Below are positions 1 through 6,659 of a DNA stretch of 6,659 bases, piece by piece. The translations under genes and the position numbers were made by a program. This stretch comes from Clostridia bacterium (lineage in GTDB: Bacteria; Bacillota; Clostridia; UBA1381). The stretch's first letter is position 1. Each line of letters opens with the position of its first letter. Under the pieces are notes generated by a model. It had not been told where the DNA came from and searched no databases. It worked only from the letters and a program-made list of their open reading frames with translations. The stretch lies in contig JAFQNU010000124.1 in NCBI GenBank assembly GCA_017420825.1, positions 1 through 6,659 of the forward strand, in the 5' to 3' direction.

Positions 1-1518
1 AAAAAAGGTGACCAGGGTGAATGGAACGGTATTGACAGAGTATATCCTCCATGTGAGGAAGAGGACAATGTTATAGATTTTGTCAAGCTTTATGGTATTC
101 AAGAAGGTAAATATGCAATTGCACTTACACAGTGCGATAACGATGGAATATTTGAAATCGCAGACGATGAAAACTGCAGTATTTACGTTAATTGTGCTGA
201 AGTTAAAAATGGTTGTGAAATCAAGAGGGGAGACAGAATTATTGTTGTATCAAAATGTGACGGCAATAAATGGGGATTTACGTCATTATCTAATAGCATA
301 CTTAAGACTGATGATGTATTACATTCAAACAGAAAAAAGCTAAAATGGATGCTTTTGGGATATTTTGATAATGACAGTATTAAAGATGATATATACTTTG
401 ATAAATTGTATGTAAACAGTGATAATAAAAAGACTTTCTGGAGATTTATGCAGAAGGATACATATCCCAGACCATACACAGATTCAAGCTTTTTTGCGCA
501 GTGGTTTTATGCAATAATGGTTGGACATTATGGAATTTTAAATGCGTCAGAATATCTTGGAGAGGAATATCTGAACTACTTTAAGGACAGTATTTCAATC
601 ATAGCACAATACTTTGATTATATTCAATATGAGAAAGAGCTGTTTATTGAGCCACCATTCCTTACAAACTCATGGTTCCTGGACAACTTTGATTCAATAG
701 GATCTATTGGAATGAATTTATGTGAGTTGTATAAGCTGACTAAAAATGAAAATGTGCCTCATATTGTAAAGTATCTTATGAATTGTGCTCTCACAAGCAT
801 TCCGCGACTTGATGATGGTACATTCTACCGTCATCTGAATGTTATGAGTGATGGCAGAAAAAGACATGTAATGTGGGCTGACGATGCATATATGACCTGT
901 CCGTTCTTTGTGCGTTATGCTGAACTTATGGGTGATGAAAGCCTCTATGATGAGAGTATATTGCAGCTTACAGGCTTTTTCAGATATCTGTATATGGAAA
1001 AGGACGGAATATTGAGCCACATTTATGTTGTTGATGATAAGGAACAGGGCGGTATACCATGGGGCAGAGGTAATGGCTGGGTGTTCTATACAATATCTGA
1101 TGCGTTAGAGCATATACCTGACGGATATAATGGTAAGGAAAAGCTTTTTGAAATTTATTATAAGTTCTTAGACGGTATTGTGAAAAATGTGGGACCGAGC
1201 GGAATGTGGCATAAGGTGCTTAACTACCATGAGAGCTATAAAGAAACCTCATGTACAGCTATGTTTATAGCAGGTATTTCAAGAGGTATAAAAAATGGCT
1301 GGATTGACAGAGATAAATATTTACCGATAGTGGAAAAGGCATGGGAGGCACTTGCTGAAAATGCAATCGGAGATAACGGATATATTTACGGTGTGTGCAG
1401 AGGCTCAGGCTGTTGCTCCGATCGTGATTATTATATGAATTTGCTTGATATAACAAATGACGACCATGGAACCGGTATTGTTATGACAGCGATATGTGAA
1501 TTAATGAAGATAATGTAA
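1..1518 (+). CDS. GH105/GH88-like unsaturated uronyl (rhamnogalacturonyl) hydrolase, 5' end missing
   Basis: The reading frame is open from base 1 to a TAA at 1516-1518, giving 505 residues without the true start. The first in-frame ATG is at 349; it has no ribosome binding site, and the 116 codons before it are open, so the protein almost certainly begins left of the window. Residues from about 117 to 505 match the length (about 370-390) and motifs of family GH105: MWADDAYM at 291-298 (D294 is the likely catalytic Asp, equivalent to Asp143 of Bacillus YteR), WGRGNGW at 354-360, WHKVLN at 403-408 followed by ETSCTAM at 415-421, and a C-terminal GSG...ND-HGTGI block from 468. Known members remove the unsaturated galacturonic acid left by pectin lyases, by hydration of the double bond. 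Residues 1-116 are an extra, probably beta-rich region of unknown role. Location in the cell cannot be judged without the N-terminus. A sugar importer follows but is separately transcribed. The family call is firm; the exact substrate is inferred. Confidence 0.85.
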   Translation, partial: KKGDQGEWNGIDRVYPPCEEEDNVIDFVKLYGIQEGKYAIALTQCDNDGIFEIADDENCSIYVNCAEVKNGCEIKRGDRIIVVSKCDGNKWGFTSLSNSILKTDDVLHSNRKKLKWMLLGYFDNDSIKDDIYFDKLYVNSDNKKTFWRFMQKDTYPRPYTDSSFFAQWFYAIMVGHYGILNASEYLGEEYLNYFKDSISIIAQYFDYIQYEKELFIEPPFLTNSWFLDNFDSIGSIGMNLCELYKLTKNENVPHIVKYLMNCALTSIPRLDDGTFYRHLNVMSDGRKRHVMWADDAYMTCPFFVRYAELMGDESLYDESILQLTGFFRYLYMEKDGILSHIYVVDDKEQGGIPWGRGNGWVFYTISDALEHIPDGYNGKEKLFEIYYKFLDGIVKNVGPSGMWHKVLNYHESYKETSCTAMFIAGISRGIKNGWIDRDKYLPIVEKAWEALAENAIGDNGYIYGVCRGSGCCSDRDYYMNLLDITNDDHGTGIVMTAICELMKIM

Positions 1519-1532
1519 CTGAATACAAAAAT

Positions 1533-1579
1533 AAAAACATACTCTGTTTACTGATAGTTTAAACAGAGTATGTTTTTTT
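1533..1579 (+). terminator. Rho-independent terminator after the hydrolase gene
   Basis: Bases 1533-1550 pair perfectly with 1560-1577 (18 bp), leaving a 9-base loop at 1551-1559. The right arm ends in a run of seven T (1573-1579). The stem begins 14 bases after the hydrolase stop codon. The left arm begins with five A, so the hairpin could also act on the opposite strand, but no gene is seen converging on it. It should separate hydrolase transcription from the importer operon. Confidence 0.93.
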
Positions 1580-1589
1580 GAAAAAAGTT

Positions 1590-1628
1590 CAGAAATTCTA
1601 AGAAAAAATATTATATTCAGCAGAAATT
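1590..1628 (+). promoter_or_regulatory. Possible activator site: two direct copies of CAGAAATT
   Basis: CAGAAATT occurs at 1590-1597 and again at 1621-1628. The copies start 31 bases apart, close to three helical turns, so they would face the same side of the DNA. The second copy ends three bases before the weak -35 element of the importer promoter. Both copies are preceded by a TTCAG-like context. This is the arrangement expected for an AraC-type activator (for example a YesN-like response regulator, common beside LplABC-type importers), but no regulator gene is in the window. In AT-rich DNA an 8-base repeat may be chance. Confidence 0.3.
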
Positions 1629-1631
1629 GTA

Positions 1632-1660
1632 TGGAAAAGTGACCGTTAATATGGTATAAT
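1632..1660 (+). promoter_or_regulatory. Sigma-A type promoter of the importer operon
   Basis: A perfect -10 box TATAAT lies at 1655-1660, preceded by TGG at 1652-1654, which makes it an extended -10. The best -35 match is TGGAAA at 1632-1637 (4 of 6), with a 17-base spacer. Transcription would start near 1667, giving a leader of about 53 bases. A poor -35 with a strong extended -10 fits a promoter helped by an activator. Confidence 0.8.
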
Positions 1661-1674
1661 ATAAATAGAATAGG

Positions 1675-1694
1675 GAACGGCATACTCGCTGTTC
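1675..1694 (+). other. Small hairpin at the start of the importer mRNA leader
   Basis: GGAACGGC-like left arm 1675-1681 pairs with 1688-1694 over 7 bp (one G-U pair) around a 6-base loop at 1682-1687. It would begin about eight bases from the predicted transcript start and leaves the ribosome binding site (AAAGGA, 1706-1711, eight bases before the ATG) free. It has no T-run, so it is not a terminator. A 5'-stabilising stem is the simplest reading; it is too small to be a known riboswitch. Confidence 0.4.
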
Positions 1695-1719
1695 TTAAAA
1701 ATAAGAAAGGAAGATTAAA

Positions 1720-3285
1720 ATGAACAAGAAAATAGTTTCAGTAGGCTTGGCGGCTGTGTTGGCAGTGACAACACTCTCTGCCTGCGGCAACAAGAGCAAA
1801 AAAAGCGGTGCATACACCGAGGACGGAAGAATGATTATCACAATGTCAAGTAATGTTGCCATTAACGATAATACCCCCGTTGAGCAGTATTTAGAGGAAA
1901 AGTATAATGTGGAAATCAAGACATATGGTTATGGTACAAGCTATTATGATAAGCTTGCAACAATGTTTGCTTCTAAGGAAATTCCCGATGTTATGTTCAT
2001 AAATGACATTTCAAACTGGGAGCCGTTGGCAAGTCAAGGTGTTCTTGCTCCGATTTCATTGGATACAATAAAGGAAGCTGCTCCTGACCATTACAAGCAC
2101 ATAAACGAAAAGAATGAAGCTATGTGGGAATTGGGTAAGGTAAATGGTGAATTATATGCTATTCCGAAGTCTATGGGACAGGAATATAATACTGTTACAG
2201 TATGGAATAATAACTGGTTAAAGGCAGTTGGAATTGATAAAATTCCTGAAACACTTGAGGAGTTTGAGGTTGCCTTTGATAAGATTAAAAATGGTGATCC
2301 TGACGGAAACGGAAAAGCAGATACATATCCGATTTCAGGTATCGGCGGAAACTATTACAGACAGTTTGACTGGTTATTCGGTGCTTACGGTGTAATGCCT
2401 GAAATGTGGACTCTTGATGAGGACGGAAAGGTTATAAACGGAACTGTTACAAACAGAGCTAAAGAAGCATTAACAAAGCTTAATGAATGGTATAATAAAG
2501 GATATATTAATCCTGAATTTTTGACAGACGATCAGTCAACAATACAAACAAGATTTATAAAACAGGGAATTGCAACCTATAACACAAGCTTGAATAATGT
2601 AACAGACTTAACTCCTTCAGGAAGATCTATGCTTATGGCAGAGGGTGAAGAATATGCATCAAGAATTGCATATGGCCCGTTACCGGAAGGCCCTTACGGA
2701 GACAGAGGTGACTGGTTATGGGGACCGCTTTCTAATTTTGTTTGCTTTGGTGTTCATATGAAGGAAGATGTTGAAAAGCAGAAGGTTATTTTAAAGATAT
2801 TAAATGACCTCAACTATAACGAAGAGGTTGCATTAATGGCGGCTTATGGTCCTTATGGTGAGGGTTATACCTTCTATGATGAGGAAGTTGGTAAGACATC
2901 AGGTATCAAGCAGGTAGAAAAGTATGCAACAGATGCTAATGCAAAGGCAGAGCTTGGTATAGGATTTTTCAATCTCTTAAAGTGCGGTGAATGGGCAGAT
3001 AAGAGTATTGCTGACCTTTATCAGAATCCTGAATATGTTAAGGAACAGGAAAAGTATGCAAGCTGGAACAGCTACAATGATTTGTTAATGAGAGCTAATA
3101 TGCCGTCAACATTGCAGTATGCACAGGCACTTCAGCAGATGAAGATTAATAATTATTCATCATTTATAAATGGAACAAGGAGCCTTGATGAGTGGGATAA
3201 ATTTGTTGAGGAATATATGAATGCAGGCGGTGCTGTACTTCAGCAGGAGGCACAGGAATACTACGACAGAGTAATTAAGAAATAG
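1720..3285 (+). CDS. Sugar ABC importer solute-binding lipoprotein (LplA/YtcQ type)
   Basis: This 521-residue protein is the extracellular, membrane-anchored binding component of a carbohydrate importer of the CUT1 class. A lipoprotein signal is clear: charged MNKK, a hydrophobic stretch at 5-19 and lipobox LSAC with C22 as the lipidated residue, followed by a K/S/G-rich linker. The body has family hallmarks: IPDVMF at 88-93 and an acidic loop at 193-201 reading DPDGNGKAD, which resembles the EF-hand-like calcium site of the related alginate-binding proteins AlgQ1/AlgQ2. Many aromatic residues (for example W218, F220, Y223) suit stacking on sugars. Its length, about 500-550, is normal for this large-SBP group and longer than classical MalE-type proteins. 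It is the first gene of the operon, with a good ribosome binding site at 1706-1711, and is followed by both permeases. The ligand is probably an oligosaccharide; pectin fragments are suggested only by the hydrolase next door. Confidence 0.92.
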   Translation: MNKKIVSVGLAAVLAVTTLSACGNKSKKSGAYTEDGRMIITMSSNVAINDNTPVEQYLEEKYNVEIKTYGYGTSYYDKLATMFASKEIPDVMFINDISNWEPLASQGVLAPISLDTIKEAAPDHYKHINEKNEAMWELGKVNGELYAIPKSMGQEYNTVTVWNNNWLKAVGIDKIPETLEEFEVAFDKIKNGDPDGNGKADTYPISGIGGNYYRQFDWLFGAYGVMPEMWTLDEDGKVINGTVTNRAKEALTKLNEWYNKGYINPEFLTDDQSTIQTRFIKQGIATYNTSLNNVTDLTPSGRSMLMAEGEEYASRIAYGPLPEGPYGDRGDWLWGPLSNFVCFGVHMKEDVEKQKVILKILNDLNYNEEVALMAAYGPYGEGYTFYDEEVGKTSGIKQVEKYATDANAKAELGIGFFNLLKCGEWADKSIADLYQNPEYVKEQEKYASWNSYNDLLMRANMPSTLQYAQALQQMKINNYSSFINGTRSLDEWDKFVEEYMNAGGAVLQQEAQEYYDRVIKK

Positions 3286-3287
3286 TT

Positions 3288-3294
3288 GAAAGGG
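3288..3294 (+). promoter_or_regulatory. Ribosome binding site that sets the start of the first permease
   Basis: GAAAGGG lies six bases before the ATG at 3301. A TTG at 3286, directly after the preceding stop codon, is in the same frame and would add five residues, but it overlaps this site and has none of its own. The ATG is therefore the better start. Confidence 0.8.
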
Positions 3295-3300
3295 AAAAAA

Positions 3301-4176
3301 ATGAAAATCAAAAAGCTTGGCAGTGATATCGCATTGGATATCTTCTGTTATACAATTGTGGCAATTTTGTGTTTAACAATAGTAATTCCATTCTGGAATT
3401 TATTTGTAACAAGTGTTACACCGAAATCTGAAATGACACTGGAATTTAAATGGTTCCCGACAGTTGTTGACTGGGGAGCATGGAAAACAGTTGTAACATC
3501 GGGATATTTGTGGTTGTGTTTTAAAAATACAGTGGTAAGAACATTGCTTGCAACTGTTGTATCGTTGTTTTTCTTATCAACCTTTGCGTATCCGATATCA
3601 AGGGACGAGTTCCCCGCAAGGAGATTTTTAACAACAATGATAATGGTGACAATGTTCTTTACAGGCGGACTTATCCCGACATATTTAAACATTTCAGAGC
3701 TTGGTTTAATGGACACAATCTGGGCATTAGTGTTGCCGGGTGCAATGAGTGCATTTAACGTAATACTTTTAAAGAACTTCTTTAAACAGCTACCGGGCGG
3801 ACTTGTTGAGGCTGCAAAGATAGACGGAGCAAATGATGTGTACATACTATTTCGAATTGTTCTTCCGTTGTCATTGCCTATACTTGCAACACTTGCACTG
3901 TGGCAGTTGGTTGGTAACTGGAACGCATGGTTCGACTGTTTATTGTATATAAATGACAGACAGCAATACGTATTGCAAATCATGTTGAGAGAATTACAGG
4001 AAACAGTTGCCGCAATAACAGAGGGCGGAGCAGGAGTTGACGCATCACAGGCACCACCTTCAGAAGCAATAATAGCTACATCAAATCTGTTTGTAATATT
4101 ACCGATTATTTGTGTTTATCCGTTTTTACAGAAATATTTCGTTAAAGGATTAACGGTCGGAGGCATTAAAGGTTAA
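3301..4176 (+). CDS. Sugar ABC importer permease, LplC/YtcP type
   Basis: This 291-residue integral membrane protein forms one half of the channel of the importer. Six membrane segments can be drawn, at about 13-37, 76-98, 108-128, 138-157, 184-206 and 258-278. The cytoplasmic EAA loop that docks on the ATPase is complete: EAAKIDGA at 170-177 followed by VLPLSLP at 187-193. The C-terminus ends in KGLTVGGIKG, typical of the LplC branch. A loop at about 232-257, rich in G, A and P, separates the last two segments, as is common in this branch. The ATG is 15 bases after the stop of the binding-protein gene, so the two genes are co-transcribed. In Bacillus lplABC the LplC-type gene comes last; here it precedes the LplB-type gene. 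No ATPase gene is in the window. Confidence 0.92.
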   Translation: MKIKKLGSDIALDIFCYTIVAILCLTIVIPFWNLFVTSVTPKSEMTLEFKWFPTVVDWGAWKTVVTSGYLWLCFKNTVVRTLLATVVSLFFLSTFAYPISRDEFPARRFLTTMIMVTMFFTGGLIPTYLNISELGLMDTIWALVLPGAMSAFNVILLKNFFKQLPGGLVEAAKIDGANDVYILFRIVLPLSLPILATLALWQLVGNWNAWFDCLLYINDRQQYVLQIMLRELQETVAAITEGGAGVDASQAPPSEAIIATSNLFVILPIICVYPFLQKYFVKGLTVGGIKG

Positions 4177-4212
4177 ATTACAATTTACATTATAAGAGAG
4201 GAGCTATTATTT

Positions 4213-5163
4213 ATGAGAGTACAGAGTGGTGTACATAAATTAAAGAAAACAAGATGGGAGAAATTCACAACCTCCTGTTATCAGAACAAATATTTATATT
4301 TACTTGCATTACCGGGTTTTATATGGCTTGTACTGTTTGCATACAAGCCAATGCTCGGAGTATTAATGGCATTTCAGGACTACAACATAATAGGCGGTTT
4401 ATGGGACAGCCCGTGGGTAGGCTTTAAGCACTTTCAAACCTTTTTCTCAGGCAAGGATTTTGCCCCTATTATGGGAAACACAATAAAAATCAGCTTATTA
4501 CAGCTCTTGTTCGGATTTCCTATGCCGATAATCTTGGCAATAATCTTTAACGAATTAAGAACAGGAGCATATAAAAAGGTAACACAGACAATTTCATATC
4601 TTCCGCATTTCTTATCATGGATAACAATTGCAGGTATGATGACAACAATTCTGTCACCAAGTACAGGTCTTGTAAACAATGTACTTGTTATGTTTGGTAT
4701 AGAGCCGATATACTTTTTGGCAGAAAAGAGTATGTTTGTGCCAATTCTTATAATTTCATCAATATGGAAGGAAATAGGCTGGAGCTCGGTTATATACTTA
4801 GCATCGCTTGCAGGTCTTGACCAGGAGGTTGGAGAAGCGGCAACAATTGACGGCTGTACAAGATTTCAAAAGATAATCTATATCAATTTTCCGTATCTGA
4901 TGTCAACAGTTGCAATTATGCTGATTTTAAGAGTTGGCGGAATATTAAATGCAGGCTTTGACCAGATATTCAACTTATATTCACCTGCAACCTATGATGT
5001 TGCAGATGTGCTTGATACCTATGTTTACAGACTTGGTATTTCAGGCTTCCAATACAGCTTATCAACTGCAATAGGATTATTTAAGTCGGTTGTCGGAGTA
5101 ATAATGGTTGTTGTAACAAACTGGTTGACAAAAAGACTTTCAGATGGCGAAGTTTCACTATAA
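4213..5163 (+). CDS. Sugar ABC importer permease, LplB/YteP type
   Basis: This 316-residue membrane protein is the partner permease. After a basic cytoplasmic N-terminus (K10, K11, K12, R14, K17) come about six membrane segments, at 27-52, 88-113, 127-147, 174-199, 226-249 and 281-304. The EAA loop for ATPase contact reads EAATIDGCTRFQKI at 208-221, then NFP at 225-227. LALPGFIWLVLFAYKPMLG near the start of the first segment, and a C-terminal NWLTKRLSDGEVSL-like tail, are typical of the LplB/YteP branch. The ribosome binding site AGAGAGGAG (4195-4203) stands nine bases before the ATG. The 36-base gap after the previous permease has no terminator or convincing promoter. It is the last importer gene; two stop codons in a row (5161-5166) close it. 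Subfamily is firm, substrate is not. Confidence 0.92.
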   Translation: MRVQSGVHKLKKTRWEKFTTSCYQNKYLYLLALPGFIWLVLFAYKPMLGVLMAFQDYNIIGGLWDSPWVGFKHFQTFFSGKDFAPIMGNTIKISLLQLLFGFPMPIILAIIFNELRTGAYKKVTQTISYLPHFLSWITIAGMMTTILSPSTGLVNNVLVMFGIEPIYFLAEKSMFVPILIISSIWKEIGWSSVIYLASLAGLDQEVGEAATIDGCTRFQKIIYINFPYLMSTVAIMLILRVGGILNAGFDQIFNLYSPATYDVADVLDTYVYRLGISGFQYSLSTAIGLFKSVVGVIMVVVTNWLTKRLSDGEVSL

Positions 5164-5178
5164 TAATACATTTTTCTC

Positions 5179-5207
5179 TTTACAATTTGTTCATAATGTG
5201 ATATAAT
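5179..5207 (+). promoter_or_regulatory. Strong sigma-A type promoter of the uracil permease gene
   Basis: TTTACA at 5179-5184 (5 of 6 to consensus) and a perfect TATAAT at 5202-5207 are 17 bases apart, with a TG extension at 5199-5200. Transcription would start near 5214, leaving a leader of about 45 bases. That is too short for a purine riboswitch aptamer or a PyrR attenuator, so pyrimidine control through a leader is not apparent. Confidence 0.88.
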
Positions 5208-5218
5208 AGATTAAAATA

Positions 5219-5234
5219 TGCTTAAATATAAGCA
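5219..5234 (+). other. Short hairpin in the uracil permease leader
   Basis: Bases 5219-5224 pair with 5229-5234 (6 bp, loop of four). It would lie about five bases from the predicted transcript start and leaves the ribosome binding site AAAGGAG (5243-5249, nine bases before the ATG) open. The stem is AT-rich and weak, and may be chance; its placement mirrors the leader hairpin of the importer operon. Confidence 0.25.
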
Positions 5235-5258
5235 AATATAACAAAGGAGAGAAGAAAA

Positions 5259-6659
5259 ATGGCTAAATTGACACAACAAGATGCAGTTTATGATGCAAAA
5301 ATACTTGGAGGCGGAAAAATGTTGGTTCTCGGCTTCCAGCATATGTTCGCAATGTTTGGAGCAACGGTGCTTGTACCGCTTTTGACAGGACTTGATATTG
5401 CAACTACTCTATTAATGGCAGGATTGGGAACATTATTATTCCACTTGATTTCAAAGGGTAAGGTTCCGGCGTTTTTGGGTTCGTCCTTCGCATTTTTGGG
5501 AGGCTATGCAGCTGTTGCACCACTTGCAGGAAACGGAGCTATGACAAATGCGCAGCTTTTGCCTTATGCAAGCTTGGGTGTTGCCTGTGCTGGTATTGTT
5601 TATTTGATAGTAGCAGCCTTAATAAAGGCAATTGGAATTAAAAAGGTTATGAGATTTTTCCCGCCGGTTGTTACAGGACCTATAATAATTTCAATCGGTC
5701 TTGGATTGTCGGGAAGTGCAGTTTCAAATTGTACATCAAACTGGTTGATAGCAATTGTAGCATTGGCATTAATAGTAATATTTAACATATGGGGTAAAGG
5801 AATGGCAAAAATCATTCCTATCCTGATTGGTGTACTTGGTTCGTGTGCGGTTGCAGTATTACTTGCACTTGTATGCGGTGAGACAATTACAGTGGGTGAT
5901 GCTGAGTATATAGCTATGTTCGGTAAGGAAAACATGATATTATTCTCACAAGCCGCATTAGATCAGCTTAAAAATGCAGCATGGATAGGTTTCCCGGTAA
6001 AATGGAATGGAACAGTATTTGGCGGTGTTGACTGGACAAATTCATCCTTAGTGATAAGTTCAATTGTTGCTATTGTTCCTATTGCGCTTGCAACAATGAT
6101 GGAGCATATAGGTGATATTTCAGCCATTTCATCAACAGTTGGTATAAACTACATTGCAGAACCCGGCTTGCACAGAACATTAACAGGTGACGGACTTGCA
6201 ACCGCTCTATCAGCACTTTTTGGAGGCCCTGCAAACACAACATATGGTGAAAATACAGGAGTTCTTGCTCTTTCAAAGGTATATGATCCGAAGGTTATAA
6301 GGATTGCCGCAGTTCTTGCAGTTATATTATCATTCTCACCTAAGTTTGCAGCTATTGTAAATCTTATTCCGACAGCAGTTATCGGTGGAATTTCATTTGT
6401 GCTCTATGGTATGATTTCTGCAGTAGGAGTTAGAAATGTTGTTGAGAGTAAGGTTGATTTCACAAAGAGCCGTAACCTGATTATAGCAGCTATTATATTG
6501 GTATCTGCACTTGGACTTGGTTCAGCTGCAACCTTCACAATCGGTTCGATAACAATTTCATTATCAGCTCTTGCGGTTGCATCAATTGCCGGAATAGTAT
6601 TAAATGCAATACTTCCAGGTAAGGATTACGATTTTAATGAACAGCCTAACGAAACAGGA
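5259..6659 (+). CDS. Uracil permease of the NCS2/UraA family, 3' end missing
   Basis: The frame stays open from the ATG at 5259 to the window edge (467 codons), so the C-terminus is missing. The protein should carry uracil, or possibly another nucleobase, with protons across the cytoplasmic membrane. Family marks: QHMFAMFGATVLVPLLTG at 27-44, GSSFAF at 74-79, FPPVVTGPIII at 134-144, MEHIGD at 281-286 and TTYGENTGVLALSK at 327-340. E282 and E331 match the uracil-binding Glu241 and Glu290 of Escherichia coli UraA. The position of UraA His245 is D286, and the NAT signature ends in Ser-Lys rather than Thr-Lys/Arg. At over 467 residues it is longer than UraA (429); a polar stretch at about 208-262 between membrane segments accounts for part of this. 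It has its own promoter and ribosome binding site. Uracil is favoured over xanthine because xanthine permeases usually differ at the EHIG position. Confidence 0.9.
   Translation, partial: MAKLTQQDAVYDAKILGGGKMLVLGFQHMFAMFGATVLVPLLTGLDIATTLLMAGLGTLLFHLISKGKVPAFLGSSFAFLGGYAAVAPLAGNGAMTNAQLLPYASLGVACAGIVYLIVAALIKAIGIKKVMRFFPPVVTGPIIISIGLGLSGSAVSNCTSNWLIAIVALALIVIFNIWGKGMAKIIPILIGVLGSCAVAVLLALVCGETITVGDAEYIAMFGKENMILFSQAALDQLKNAAWIGFPVKWNGTVFGGVDWTNSSLVISSIVAIVPIALATMMEHIGDISAISSTVGINYIAEPGLHRTLTGDGLATALSALFGGPANTTYGENTGVLALSKVYDPKVIRIAAVLAVILSFSPKFAAIVNLIPTAVIGGISFVLYGMISAVGVRNVVESKVDFTKSRNLIIAAIILVSALGLGSAATFTIGSITISLSALAVASIAGIVLNAILPGKDYDFNEQPNETG

Noticed and set aside
80..343. An 87-codon open frame on the plus strand
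   Set aside because: It overlaps the hydrolase frame, has no ribosome binding site and no recognisable features.
349..1518. Hydrolase gene starting at the ATG at 349
   Set aside because: There is no ribosome binding site before this ATG, and the same frame is open with protein-like sequence back to base 1.
1591..1599. Small inverted repeat AGAA-A-TTCT as an operator
   Set aside because: The arms are only four bases and overlap the direct repeat. Such palindromes are frequent by chance in AT-rich DNA.
3348..3983. A 211-codon open frame on the minus strand
   Set aside because: It lies opposite a clear permease gene, has no recognisable protein motif and lacks a convincing ribosome binding site. 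It is a reverse-frame shadow.
5208..5258. A purine riboswitch or PyrR attenuator before the uracil permease
   Set aside because: The leader is only about 45 bases and has just one weak 6-bp stem. There is no three-way junction or terminator.
5600..5935. A 111-codon open frame on the minus strand
   Set aside because: It is opposite the uracil permease, whose motifs run unbroken through this stretch.

Overview
This AT-rich window, with all genes on the + strand, looks like chromosomal DNA from a Gram-positive Clostridia, probably a plant-polysaccharide-degrading Lachnospiraceae. The reasons are AGGAG-type ribosome binding sites, consensus -10 boxes with TG extensions, an SBP lipoprotein with a Gram-positive type lipobox, and an LplABC-type sugar importer without its own ATPase beside a pectin-type hydrolase. 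The species cannot be fixed from the sequence alone.

Layout: (1) 1-1518 is the 3' part of a gene for a glycoside hydrolase family 105/88-like protein (unsaturated rhamnogalacturonyl/uronyl hydrolase type). It has an in-frame N-terminal extension that runs off the left edge. (2) 1519-1719 holds a strong intrinsic terminator (18-bp stem, T-tract), an 8-bp direct repeat, an extended -10 promoter, a small leader hairpin and a ribosome binding site. (3) 1720-5163 is a three-gene importer operon: a lipoprotein solute-binding protein, then two inner-membrane permeases. (4) 5164-5258 holds a near-consensus promoter with a short leader. (5) 5259 to the right edge is a nucleobase permease of the UraA/PyrP (NCS2) family, cut off by the window end.

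How they work together: the solute-binding protein should capture an oligosaccharide outside the cell and the two permeases should pass it inward, powered by an ATPase encoded elsewhere (MsmK/MsmX-like in related bacteria). The hydrolase next door would split an unsaturated uronic acid from pectin fragments. This pairing is familiar from Bacillus subtilis (YteR beside YtcQ-YteP-YtcP), so a pectin or rhamnogalacturonan fragment is the best substrate guess, but that is inference from context. The uracil permease is probably unrelated in function. No terminator is visible before it, so some read-through from the importer operon is possible.

I found no CRISPR array, insertion sequence, tRNA or rRNA, and nothing that amounts to a new system. 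The most useful items for follow-up are the hydrolase's N-terminal extension, the repeat upstream of the importer promoter, and the insertion and substitutions in the permease.
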